Of a DNA stretch of 52,792 nt, positions 32,650 through 39,747 are shown in pieces. The notes beneath the pieces were generated by a model, which did not search any database, was not told where the DNA came from, and worked only from the letters and a program-made list of their open reading frames with translations. Each line of letters opens with the position of its first letter. Position 1 is the first letter of the stretch. A program made the translations under genes and the position numbers. Source of the stretch: Candidatus Woesearchaeota archaeon (GTDB lineage Archaea; Nanobdellota; Nanobdellia; Woesearchaeales; SM23-78); the NCBI GenBank assembly GCA_016930415.1, contig JAFGGS010000012.1, forward strand, positions 1 to 52,792, read 5' to 3'.

Positions 32650-33918
32650 TTATCTCTTCTTGCCTTTCTTCCATCTCCTGTAGATGAAGAAAGCCGCTAC
32701 GCACACGATCAATACTATTATCGCGATAGTCCATCCGCTTCCACTATTCTCGTTCTGCTTGAGCTCCTCTGCAGAGTATAGCTTTAGGGGGAGTTGCAGT
32801 TCGCTCGTGTAGAGCTCTCCGTTCGCGTTCCTGTAGTCGATGTGGATCGGGAGCATGATCTGCTCTTTTGCCTCGGATGCTATCCTGATGGTGTAATCTG
32901 CTGTCTCGTAGTCGTCGCTGTCGAGCTTCCCTATGTATACTTGAGGGGTCGAGAGCAGCTTGAAGTCGCTTGTTTCCTTGAGCTCTACGTCCAGGAACTT
33001 CATGTCGCTGAATCCCTTGTTCACGAACTTGATCGTGACGTCTCCCTTGCTGCCTGCGCTTTGGGCTTCGCTCGCGTCGACGTACACTGTTAGCTCAGGG
33101 GTTGAGTCCACCAGTAACCCTATGATTCCCGTCCTAGTGTATTCGTTTCCTGCTGAGTCTGAGTATTCTAGGGTGAATGGCACCTTGTAGAGCTTGCTGT
33201 CTGCGTCTGCGTCTGTGAACAGGTCGAATGTTATCGCGTTTGACTTGCCCTTGGCTATCCTGCTCAGGCTCTTCTCGTTTCCAGACCTGATTGCTGTGAA
33301 CGGAAGCTCTTGCACTGTCACTCCTGCCGCGGTTGTGATCTCTGAGTATGTCGTCAGCGTCAGTGTGATGTCTTTCAGGTCGTCTCCTGCCCTGTTCTCA
33401 AGGAAGAACGAGACCTTGGTCGTGGTTCCTGGGACGATCCTCTCAGGGTCTGATTCTATCTTGTTTATCGCGAGGAATGGGTTTGAGCTCCTTATGTTCA
33501 CGTCGTATGATCCTGCCTTTATCCATCCTTGATTGTTTATCTGGAACCAGACGTCGACTGATTCGGTTCCTGTCATGGCATCAGGGTCCACCAGCAGCTT
33601 CCAGCTCTTGACCACGCTCGCGTCTCCCCCGTCAGTGTATGGGAGCTCTCCTAGCTCTTTCTCAAGCACGGTGTCTGCGTAGATCGTGAACGGGTAGCCT
33701 ATCCCGAGCCTGACTTTCGCGTTGTTTGCAGTGTTTGATCCGTTGTTTTCGATCCTGAACTTGACCTCCACAACGTCGCCTGGGTTTACAGGGTCTGGGC
33801 TTTGCTGTATCATCGTGACCTGTACGTCAGCGAATTTCGTCATTGCGGTCGCCTGCATCGCCCCTAACAGTATCATTGCCACTAGTGCCAGTATCATTGT
33901 CTTGTTCATGGTTTTCAT
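32650..33918 (-). CDS. secreted CARDB/S-layer-like protein (COG1361 type), C-terminally anchored
   Basis: The protein is 422 aa. A signal peptide (TMILALVAMILLGAMQATA) is followed by three or four beta-sandwich repeats of CARDB/NEW3 type (VNPGDVVEVKFRIENNGSNT, VPGTTTKVSFFLENRAGDDL, AQSAGSKGDVTIKFVNKGFS), a TM helix (GWTIAIIVLIVCVAAFFIY) and a basic stop-transfer tail. The start is ATG 33918, with aaaggtgagg as Shine-Dalgarno; the ATG at 33936 sits upstream of that site. In the operon it occupies the place an adaptor such as MacA has in bacteria, so it may be the extracytoplasmic partner of the ABC permeases. Confidence 0.85.
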   Translation of the reverse strand: MKTMNKTMILALVAMILLGAMQATAMTKFADVQVTMIQQSPDPVNPGDVVEVKFRIENNGSNTANNAKVRLGIGYPFTIYADTVLEKELGELPYTDGGDASVVKSWKLLVDPDAMTGTESVDVWFQINNQGWIKAGSYDVNIRSSNPFLAINKIESDPERIVPGTTTKVSFFLENRAGDDLKDITLTLTTYSEITTAAGVTVQELPFTAIRSGNEKSLSRIAKGKSNAITFDLFTDADADSKLYKVPFTLEYSDSAGNEYTRTGIIGLLVDSTPELTVYVDASEAQSAGSKGDVTIKFVNKGFSDMKFLDVELKETSDFKLLSTPQVYIGKLDSDDYETADYTIRIASEAKEQIMLPIHIDYRNANGELYTSELQLPLKLYSAEELKQNENSGSGWTIAIIVLIVCVAAFFIYRRWKKGKKR

Positions 33919-33963
33919 GTTCTCCTCACCTTTCATGTTCGTATTGGTTTTTCTTCTTTTATC

Positions 33964-34683
33964 TCACTTTTTGATCGTCTTGATTATCTTGCCGTCTCTT
34001 AGGAATTCTATCCTGTCTGCGTTCTTCGCGACGTGCTCGTCGTGCGTGACCATTATTATGGTCTTTCCTTCCTTCTCATGAAGCTTCCTTAGGAAGTCCA
34101 TGACTGTCCCTCCTGTCTTAGAGTCCAGGTTCCCTGTGGGCTCGTCTGCGAGTATGACTTCCGGGTCGTTGCATAGCGCCCTTGCGATCGCCACCCTTTG
34201 CTGCTGTCCTCCTGATAGCTCAGTGGGCTTGTGGTGCATCCTGTCTCCCAAGTCTACGAGTTCTAGCAGCTTCTTCGCTTTCGTGATCCTCTCTTGCCTT
34301 GGCATGTTCTGGAATATCATCGGCAGGGTCACGTTCTCAAGCGCGGTGAGCGTGTTTATCAGGTTGAACTGCTGGAAGATGAATCCTATCTTCCTGCCTC
34401 TTATCTGGGCGAGGTCTGACTCGCTCATGCTTGATATGTCATGCCCTTCAAGGTAGATCTTTCCTCTTGTCGGAACGTCGAGGCATCCTATCATGTTCAT
34501 GGCAGTGCTCTTTCCGCTCCCTGACGGCCCCATGATCGAGAGGAATTCGCCTCTCTTGACTACGAGGTCGAGTCCGCTTAACGCAGGCACTTCCACATCT
34601 CCCATGGTGTATATCTTCCATACGCCTTTCAAGTCGAGCACCGCGTCGCTTTTCTTCTCTGTCTTGGTTGTTGCTCTTGCCAT
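33964..34683 (-). CDS. LolD/MacB-type ABC transporter ATPase
   Basis: The 239-aa cytosolic ATPase has Walker A MGPSGSGKST, Q-loop FQQFNLI, signature LSGGQQQRVAIARAL, Walker B VILADEPTGNLD and H-loop MVTHDEH. The NLDSKTG stretch and VPALSGLDL opening are typical of the o228/MacB export subfamily. It begins 56 bp after the regulator, with a ggtgagtgata Shine-Dalgarno, and ends 45 bp before the secreted partner gene. It should power the two FtsX-type permeases. Confidence 0.94.
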   Translation of the reverse strand: MARATTKTEKKSDAVLDLKGVWKIYTMGDVEVPALSGLDLVVKRGEFLSIMGPSGSGKSTAMNMIGCLDVPTRGKIYLEGHDISSMSESDLAQIRGRKIGFIFQQFNLINTLTALENVTLPMIFQNMPRQERITKAKKLLELVDLGDRMHHKPTELSGGQQQRVAIARALCNDPEVILADEPTGNLDSKTGGTVMDFLRKLHEKEGKTIIMVTHDEHVAKNADRIEFLRDGKIIKTIKK

Positions 34684-34738
34684 GTCTTATCACTCACCAC
34701 TAGATGTTTTTGTTGTTCTTGCAGTTGCCTTTTGGCCT

Positions 34739-35218
34739 TTATGCGTTGTTGAAGAGGTCTATGATCTTCGGCAGCAGTTTCTCTGCTTTCTTGACCTGTT
34801 CGTAGTATTCCTGGAGCGATCTTATCCTTTGCTTGTCGGCCTCGTTTCTGGCTTTTGCTTCATGCCTTTTTATTATTTCCGGAATCCTTTGCTTGGCTAC
34901 TGTTATTATGAATTCCTGTTTGAGTATGACTTGCTTCTTCAGGATCGCGAGGAAGTCTTTTTCCATCGAGACGTATATCCTCTTGCTTCCTGGTTTGGTG
35001 GTCTTCTTGATTATGCCTGCTGGCTCGAGTTGTTTCATCTTGTTGCTTATGGATGCAGGGCTGTATTCTGTCTTCTCTGCCAGTTCTTCCATGGTTATAG
35101 GCTCTGGTTCCAGGTATAGGATCGCGAATATCTTCAGGAAACTCTCATCCATGCCTTGTATCCTGCCTACTTCCTGGAAGTAGCTTACCACATCTCGTTC
35201 TAGTTCGTCGAGCGCCAT
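34739..35218 (-). CDS. GbsR/MarR-type winged-helix regulator of the ABC operon
   Basis: The protein is 159 aa. The wHTH (about 22-80) has ILYLEPEPITMEELAEKTEY, the recognition helix SPASISNKMKQLEPAGII and the wing KKTTKPGSKRIYVSM. The C-terminal half is a long helical dimerisation region (RHEAKARNEADKQRIRSL). This matches GbsR-like MarR relatives. It is first in the operon, and a perfect 10-8-10 inverted repeat overlaps the predicted transcription start, so it probably represses its own operon and responds to a signal related to the exported substrate. Confidence 0.85.
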   Translation of the reverse strand: MALDELERDVVSYFQEVGRIQGMDESFLKIFAILYLEPEPITMEELAEKTEYSPASISNKMKQLEPAGIIKKTTKPGSKRIYVSMEKDFLAILKKQVILKQEFIITVAKQRIPEIIKRHEAKARNEADKQRIRSLQEYYEQVKKAEKLLPKIIDLFNNA

Positions 35219-35232
35219 GTTATTGTTTTTTT

Positions 35233-35291
35233 ATTATTTTCAGCATTTATTGAAAATAATGTTTTTTGTACATCTGTCTGTATTTATAAAT
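35233..35291 (-). promoter_or_regulatory. promoter and operator of the ABC export operon
   Basis: The palindromic TATA atttataaat (35282-35291) predicts transcription start near 35259 for the minus-strand operon. A perfect inverted repeat attattttca-N8-tgaaaataat (35233-35260) covers that start point, a classic position for a repressor. The palindromic TATA could also fire rightwards, 27 nt before an ATG at 35313. Confidence 0.65.
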
Positions 35292-35312
35292 ATTATGCTA
35301 TCATGGGAATCA

Positions 35313-35513
35313 ATGATTGAGATTGCGAGAAAAAGCTTGAATAAAGACCCTAATCCAAGAAGAAAGAAGACAAGCGCTTCAGAGATAATCTTGGTAACGC
35401 TCCTTGCCCAAACCTCCCTCCTCGAGATGAAGCTCATTAACCCGAGGATCAATCACCCCCTCATGCTCCCTGTGCCTGCCAGGAGAGATGTGGCTATGCT
35501 CCTCATGCTGTAA
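35313..35513 (+). CDS. possible small protein (66 aa), uncertain
   Basis: A 66-aa frame begins MIEIARKSLNKDPNPRRKKT, is basic at first, then moderately hydrophobic (IILVTLLAQTSLLEMKL). Its ATG is exactly at leaderless distance from the palindromic TATA at 35282-35291. The last 135 nt are antisense to the 3' end of the K+-channel gene, whose tail there is low-complexity, so either frame could be the constrained one. I recognise no family. Without expression or conservation it is only a candidate. Confidence 0.3.
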   Translation: MIEIARKSLNKDPNPRRKKTSASEIILVTLLAQTSLLEMKLINPRINHPLMLPVPARRDVAMLLML

Positions 35514-36662
35514 GCGATGCCTACGGTCATCCTCCTCAGACCGGACTATATGATATGCTGGTCGCCGCTGCTGCTTAGAAGGCTCTTTTTGCGCATCCGC
35601 AGCAAGCTGCTCTGCATCCTCTTTCTCATCCTCTTTTGCTTCCTCTAAGGGCTTCTTTTTCGGAGGTGGAGGAATTACATGGGACTGCTCTTCTGAAGAA
35701 GCAGAGTCAGGCTTCGGAGGCAGCGGCTGGTCCTGCGAAGAAACCAGCTTCTGAGACTCTGGCCCTGCGCCTCCCCCGCCCTGCTGGGGAACGGGTTGGT
35801 CCTTAGATGCCTTGAGCTCATTATCAAGATCATCAAGGATCTGGCGAAGAGCATTAAGCTTGTCAATCACCTTTCGGTCCATGCTCTTCTTGAAAGCGAA
35901 GTCGACGATCTCCCTGCAAGTCTGGATGTCATAATATAGGCTGGTAAGCAGCAGCTCGTCGCGCCAGTCAAGGTTGTTGCTCTTGAGCATCTTGACCATC
36001 TCAGTCACCTTGTTCATGGTGAGCTTCAGACTGTTCAGGATGAGCTCAAGCTTCGACATCTCAAGCTTCTTGTTATAGAACGCATGATCCTTCTGCGGGA
36101 TTATGAGATTCTTGATGTTAGTCAAGGTCTGGTCGAGACCCGAGAATATGATCCACAAGTCCTTCAGCTCCCTGGTCTTGAGACTGTTGCTCTCCATCTT
36201 CTCCATGATCATCAATACGTCAGTCCTAACAAGGGAGAGCCTCCTCCTGAAGTTCGTGAACGCCTCCTCGTAATTGATGCTGTAGATCTCCTCCAGAATG
36301 GTCTCCTGCTTGAAGCTGACGAGCTTGGACACGACCAATCCTTGGATGAGCACTCCGAAGATGACCTCGCATATCGCGAGGAACTTGCTGATCCCATTAG
36401 GTGAGATGTCTCCGTAGCCCGTAGTGGTCACTGTGATGAAGGAATAATAGATGCTGTTGAAAAACCCGCTAAAGCCAGAACCTATCTCGTTGCCTCGGTA
36501 TAAGAGCGCGTGGTTCGGGCTTAGCGAGAACAGGAAATATAATATCCCAAAAGAGATCGTGATTATTATCCACGATCCGAATATCCTGGTGAAGCTTAGC
36601 TTGTCGATTAGATCAAGAAAAGCATATTTACTAGTGGCACCTCTTTTTTTCCAAACACCCAT
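35379..36662 (-). CDS. two-TM potassium channel with long cytoplasmic tail
   Basis: The protein is 427 aa. TM1 (WIIITISFGILYFLFSLS) is followed by the pore helix and selectivity filter TTTGYGD (79-85), then TM2 (FLAICEVIFGVLIQGLVVSKL). The cytoplasmic part (about 115-280) is helical with no RCK/TrkA-N nucleotide motif. After about 280 the chain is disordered (QGGGGAG, PPPPKKKP, acidic repeats, a final His/Arg-rich stretch). This is unlike MthK-type channels. Leaderless: TATA 36686-36695 lies 28 nt before the ATG. A Na+/H+ antiporter gene lies just upstream. Confidence 0.88.
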   Translation of the reverse strand: MGVWKKRGATSKYAFLDLIDKLSFTRIFGSWIIITISFGILYFLFSLSPNHALLYRGNEIGSGFSGFFNSIYYSFITVTTTGYGDISPNGISKFLAICEVIFGVLIQGLVVSKLVSFKQETILEEIYSINYEEAFTNFRRRLSLVRTDVLMIMEKMESNSLKTRELKDLWIIFSGLDQTLTNIKNLIIPQKDHAFYNKKLEMSKLELILNSLKLTMNKVTEMVKMLKSNNLDWRDELLLTSLYYDIQTCREIVDFAFKKSMDRKVIDKLNALRQILDDLDNELKASKDQPVPQQGGGGAGPESQKLVSSQDQPLPPKPDSASSEEQSHVIPPPPKKKPLEEAKEDEKEDAEQLAADAQKEPSKQQRRPAYHIVRSEEDDRRHRLQHEEHSHISPGRHREHEGVIDPRVNELHLEEGGLGKERYQDYL

Positions 36663-36685
36663 TCCCTTATAAAAGAACTAAGGAT

Positions 36686-36695
36686 GTTTATATAG
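36686..36695 (-). promoter_or_regulatory. TATA box of the K+ channel gene
   Basis: ctatataaac on the minus strand is centred 28 nt before ATG 36662, between the antiporter stop and the channel start. Confidence 0.6.
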
Positions 36696-36715
36696 TTTTT
36701 CTTTAAAAGAAAACC

Positions 36716-37966
36716 TTACTCTGCGGCCGCTGCAGGAGCCTTGAACTTGATCTTATGCCACAAGATGCTGCCCGAGCTTAGGATTATGGTGGCGACTATG
36801 GTGATGTAAGTGATGTCCAGGATTATGACCTCCTGGATTATCTCGCTTTGGATGATTATCTGGACGACAGCAGCCGCGGCCAGCCCCCTCGCAAAAATGG
36901 AGTTGATCATGCTCTGCTCATCCTTGTTGAGCTTCCTGGTCATGAGGATGCTGGCTTTCCTTACGAACATGATGACCACAGCAAGCACGACCCCGATGAG
37001 GACTGCCTGAAGATCAGCAAGGTTCAGCAGGAAGCCGATGTAGACGAAGAAGAAAGTCTTTAGGAAGAACGAGATTTGGCCGAAGAACATCTCCTCGTTC
37101 TCAGTGATGACATTGACACCGAGCCTCCCTTGGATTGCGAGCTCCTTCTCCTTCTCGTCATCAGACTTGATCCAACTGATAATGGAAGTCAGCTGCTTTG
37201 AGTTCTTGAGGAATATGCCAAAGAACATGGCCGCGATCGCGCCGTTGCCTTTCAAGTACTCGGTCAGCAAGTAGACCAGTATTAAGAATGCCACTGTGCT
37301 CATGTAACCCTTGCTGCCCTTGAAGATCTTCATGTCCAGGAATATCCAGATTATCGCGGCTGCGAACCCGATTAGGCAGGCAATCGCGAAGAGAGACGCT
37401 ATCTGGTTCATGACTGCCTGGAAGCTCACCTCGTTGATCTTGATGATCTGGAGGACTGTGAGCGCGAATACGATGGTGTAGACGTCAGTCAAGGCAGATT
37501 CCAAGGTAAGCATGGTGTAGATCTCTCCTCTCGGCTTGAGCTGCTTGAGGATGGGAATCACGAACGCAGACGAGACGCCGCTAAGGACGAATCCTAAGAG
37601 CAAGGCCACCATGAAGTCGAACGCGAAGATCAGCGAGAGGACTGCAGTAAGGGCTGCAGAGGATATTATGAAGTTGTAAAGCGAGATAGAAGAGCCTGAG
37701 AAGAGGCCCCTGGCAAACGAGCCCAGATTAATGTTCATGCTGCCCTCGAACATCAGGAACATCAAGGCAAAAGTCGTGAACAAAGGCGCCACCTCAGTGA
37801 ACTTTGCAGGGTCGATCACGCTCCACACGTTAGGGCCGAGCACGAAGCCAAGGATGACTAGGAGCAAGACGTCAGGCACGCCAACCTTCTTAAAGATGAA
37901 CTCAGCAAGGAAGCCGAAGAATATGATGAACGCGACACCAAACAAGACTAAGCTAACATCCGCCAT
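36716..37966 (-). CDS. CPA-family Na+/H+ antiporter
   Basis: The protein is 416 aa with about 12 TM segments and no C-terminal RCK domain. Family features are the N-terminal FGFLAEFIFKKVGVPDVLLLVILGFVLGP, LMFEGSMNINL, the transport-site segment TLESALTDVYTIV and, later, FARGLAAAAVVQ. At the site where CPA1 enzymes have ND and CPA2 have DD this protein has TD, which may affect stoichiometry. The start has a ggtgaga Shine-Dalgarno, with a TATA-like ttttaaaa near 38015. It should extrude Na+ or K+ in exchange for H+. Confidence 0.88.
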   Translation of the reverse strand: MADVSLVLFGVAFIIFFGFLAEFIFKKVGVPDVLLLVILGFVLGPNVWSVIDPAKFTEVAPLFTTFALMFLMFEGSMNINLGSFARGLFSGSSISLYNFIISSAALTAVLSLIFAFDFMVALLLGFVLSGVSSAFVIPILKQLKPRGEIYTMLTLESALTDVYTIVFALTVLQIIKINEVSFQAVMNQIASLFAIACLIGFAAAIIWIFLDMKIFKGSKGYMSTVAFLILVYLLTEYLKGNGAIAAMFFGIFLKNSKQLTSIISWIKSDDEKEKELAIQGRLGVNVITENEEMFFGQISFFLKTFFFVYIGFLLNLADLQAVLIGVVLAVVIMFVRKASILMTRKLNKDEQSMINSIFARGLAAAAVVQIIIQSEIIQEVIILDITYITIVATIILSSGSILWHKIKFKAPAAAAE

Positions 37967-38120
37967 CTAAAATCTCACCATCACTACAAAGCCAGACAAT
38001 CACAACCAGGTTTTAAAAAGCTTGTGATTTAAGGAATAAGGAAGAAAAAAGTCCCTGGTCAGAGATAGTAGGAACTCGCGTTTCTTGGCCCGCCCAGCCA
38101 GGCTTTACGCTTCGCTTAAA

Positions 38121-38207
38121 AGCCCCTGGCCGGATTTGAACCGGCGACCTGCTGATTGCTTGAAATGGTTTACAAGTCAGCTGCACTAGCCACTATGCTA
38201 CAGGGGC
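38121..38207 (-). tRNA. tRNA-Thr(UGU) with a 14-nt intron
   Basis: The acceptor stem GCCCCTG/CAGGGGC, D-arm GCAT-AGTGGCTA-GTGC, anticodon stem GCTGA/TCAGC and T-arm GCCGG-TTCAAAT-CCGGC all pair, with U73 encoded at 38121. The anticodon loop is CTTGTA plus A (anticodon UGU) and is interrupted after position 37 by AACCATTTCAAGCA. CTTG pairs with CAAG, with a 3-nt CAA bulge next to the anticodon stem; cutting after the second nucleotide on both sides gives the normal 7-nt loop. This is a relaxed bulge-helix-loop substrate for the splicing endonuclease. G1-C72, C2-G71 and U73 fit archaeal Thr identity. No CCA is encoded. Confidence 0.93.
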
Positions 38208-38254
38208 GCTTCGCGCCCTGAGCAGTCCAAACAAGTTTGGTCCACTACAGGGGC
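38198..38254. repeat. duplicated tRNA 5' end with hairpins in the tRNA-Thr leader
   Basis: ctacaggggc, the first ten tRNA bases in reverse complement, occurs at 38198-38207 and again at 38245-38254, both followed by (a)gcttcg. Between them are hairpins gggcgc-ttc-gcgccc (38204-38218) and ccaaac-aa-gtttgg (38227-38240). A TATA-like element (38281-38290) is at a usual distance from the distal copy, not from the tRNA, so the segment looks inserted or tandemly duplicated between promoter and tRNA. Confidence 0.5.
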
Positions 38255-38298
38255 AGCTTCGTCTCTTTGGACCAGAATTTCTTTTAAAAAGCTTTCTC

Positions 38299-38712
38299 TT
38301 AGAACAGCAAAAATATCAGCCATGGCACCATGATGCCGGTCGCTGCCCCGCCCAGGACTTCGACGAAGGTGTGACCCACCCTCTCCTGGAGCGGTTTGTA
38401 GCCTTTCTTCGCCTTGTTCATCTCGTTCAATAGCTTGCTCTGCTCGCCTGTGATCCAGCGCACGTTGAAGGCGTCGTACCCGACGATTATCGCCATTACC
38501 AGGCTAATGTAGAACCAGTACGTCGGCCCTGTCTCGAACCAGAAGAACCCGACCAGGCCGAAGACGAACGCCGCGTGCGATGAGGGGAAGCCGCCGTCGT
38601 AGAAGAGCATGCTCCACTTGAAGCTCTTCGCTTTCCACACGTCGTGCACGAGCTTGATCAGCCTCGTGAGCAGCCAGGGCGCGAGCACGCACGCGACTAG
38701 TTTTAAGGTCAT
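38299..38712 (-). CDS. divergent PAP2/DUF212 membrane protein
   Basis: The protein is 137 aa with about four TM segments. Hallmarks of the divergent PAP2 (DUF212) family are DGGFPSSHAAFVFGL, GYDAFNVRW and RVGHTFVEVLGGAATGI; the SSH and GH residues correspond to the acid phosphatase active site. It may be a lipid-phosphate phosphatase, though activity in DUF212 is not established. A TATA box at 38735-38744 is 28 nt from ATG 38712, so this leaderless start is preferred over the ATG at 38721. The promoter overlaps the stop of the upstream methyltransferase. Confidence 0.82.
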   Translation of the reverse strand: MTLKLVACVLAPWLLTRLIKLVHDVWKAKSFKWSMLFYDGGFPSSHAAFVFGLVGFFWFETGPTYWFYISLVMAIIVGYDAFNVRWITGEQSKLLNEMNKAKKGYKPLQERVGHTFVEVLGGAATGIMVPWLIFLLF

Positions 38713-38734
38713 GGGAATCATAAGAGAGAACTGT

Positions 38735-38744
38735 GTTTAAAAAC
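38735..38744 (-). promoter_or_regulatory. TATA box of the DUF212 gene
   Basis: gtttttaaac on the minus strand is 28 nt from ATG 38712 but only 19 nt from ATG 38721, which decides the start. It contains part of the upstream gene's last codons. Confidence 0.5.
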
Positions 38745-39687
38745 TTTTCTTCAGGTAATGGAACGGAACTGCGAGGTTCACGATCTTGCTTCCTGAGACC
38801 TTGCAGGATTGTCTTGCCATGATGCAGGACTTGTCTTTCAGGACCGTGAAGAGGATTGCGTTGTATCGCTTGCCTTGCTGGCTCTCTTTCTCGTCCTTGC
38901 TGACCATATGGGACATAATAATCTTACCTGCCAGATTCCCTAAGGCTACGAGCGCTAGGCTGCGGATGCGAGCATGGATGTTCTGATGCTCTTTTGTCTC
39001 GCAAGCCTCTCTCAACGTCAGCTCTAAGGAGTTGACGCGGTCATTTAGCGATGAATCTACTATTCTCTTGGCCGTGACTTGAAGACCTTGTGATTCCAGG
39101 AAGCCAAGACTGTCCTGGTCAAAGCGATGGATGTGGCCGTGGGGTGTCTTCTCCTTAAAGTTCTGGTCTATGATCTCCTGGGATTCGCAAGGGACAGTTA
39201 TGACGACGGCCTTTCGGGCAACCCTTAGCAGTTCATCAACCGCTTTATGCCAGTCAGTCACGTGCTCCAGGGTTTCACTGCAGAGGACGACGTCGAACTT
39301 GTCATTCTTGAAAGGCAGGCTGTGGATGTCTGCAGGGGTGGATCTGATGCTGAATACCTCTTCAGCTCTCTTGCAGGCTTCTTCGGAGAGATCGCTATTC
39401 TCCGCCTGCACACCTATCAATCTTTTTGCCATAAATGCTTTGTATCCCTCGGCTCCGCCAACATCGAGCAGAGAGCTGAACTCTATCTGTGAAAGCGTTT
39501 TCATTATCTGATACGTCCGGACGTATCTCTCGAAAAGATACGGTTCGCTATGTCCTAGCAGAAGGCCGTATATCGGCTGGTGCGCGTAGTATACCCCTTC
39601 CTCAGTAGTTCTCCTGAACCTCTCATCCAGCCACTCCTTGGTCTGCCTAGTGTACTCATCCATTCCTTCGGTTTCCTGGTCTTGCAT
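38737..39687 (-). CDS. class I SAM-dependent methyltransferase
   Basis: The protein is 316 aa. The Rossmann methyltransferase (about 65-190) has motif I LLDVGGAEGYKA, acidic strand AENSDLS, motif II region PADIHSLPFKNDKFDVVLCS and ETLEHVTDWHKAVDELLRV, as in Methyltransf_11. A 60-residue N-terminal helical part and a 120-residue C-terminal part with several Cys (KDKSCIMARQSCKVSG) are unassigned. Substrate unknown; lipid, glycan or small-molecule methylation are all possible. Leaderless, with a TATA box at 39711-39720. Confidence 0.8.
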   Translation of the reverse strand: MQDQETEGMDEYTRQTKEWLDERFRRTTEEGVYYAHQPIYGLLLGHSEPYLFERYVRTYQIMKTLSQIEFSSLLDVGGAEGYKAFMAKRLIGVQAENSDLSEEACKRAEEVFSIRSTPADIHSLPFKNDKFDVVLCSETLEHVTDWHKAVDELLRVARKAVVITVPCESQEIIDQNFKEKTPHGHIHRFDQDSLGFLESQGLQVTAKRIVDSSLNDRVNSLELTLREACETKEHQNIHARIRSLALVALGNLAGKIIMSHMVSKDEKESQQGKRYNAILFTVLKDKSCIMARQSCKVSGSKIVNLAVPFHYLKKSF

Positions 39688-39710
39688 GGCTATTGATGAT
39701 GTTGGTCCCG

Positions 39711-39720
39711 AGTTAAATAT
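39711..39720 (-). promoter_or_regulatory. TATA box of the methyltransferase gene
   Basis: atatttaact on the minus strand is centred about 29 nt before ATG 39687. Confidence 0.55.
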
Positions 39721-39747
39721 CTTTTGCAGAAAAAAGGTGATTGCAGC

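Noticed and set aside
38121-38207. Integration (att) site of a mobile element at the tRNA gene
   Set aside because: The duplicated segment is the 5' end and only 10-17 bp, and no integrase or phage gene lies nearby.
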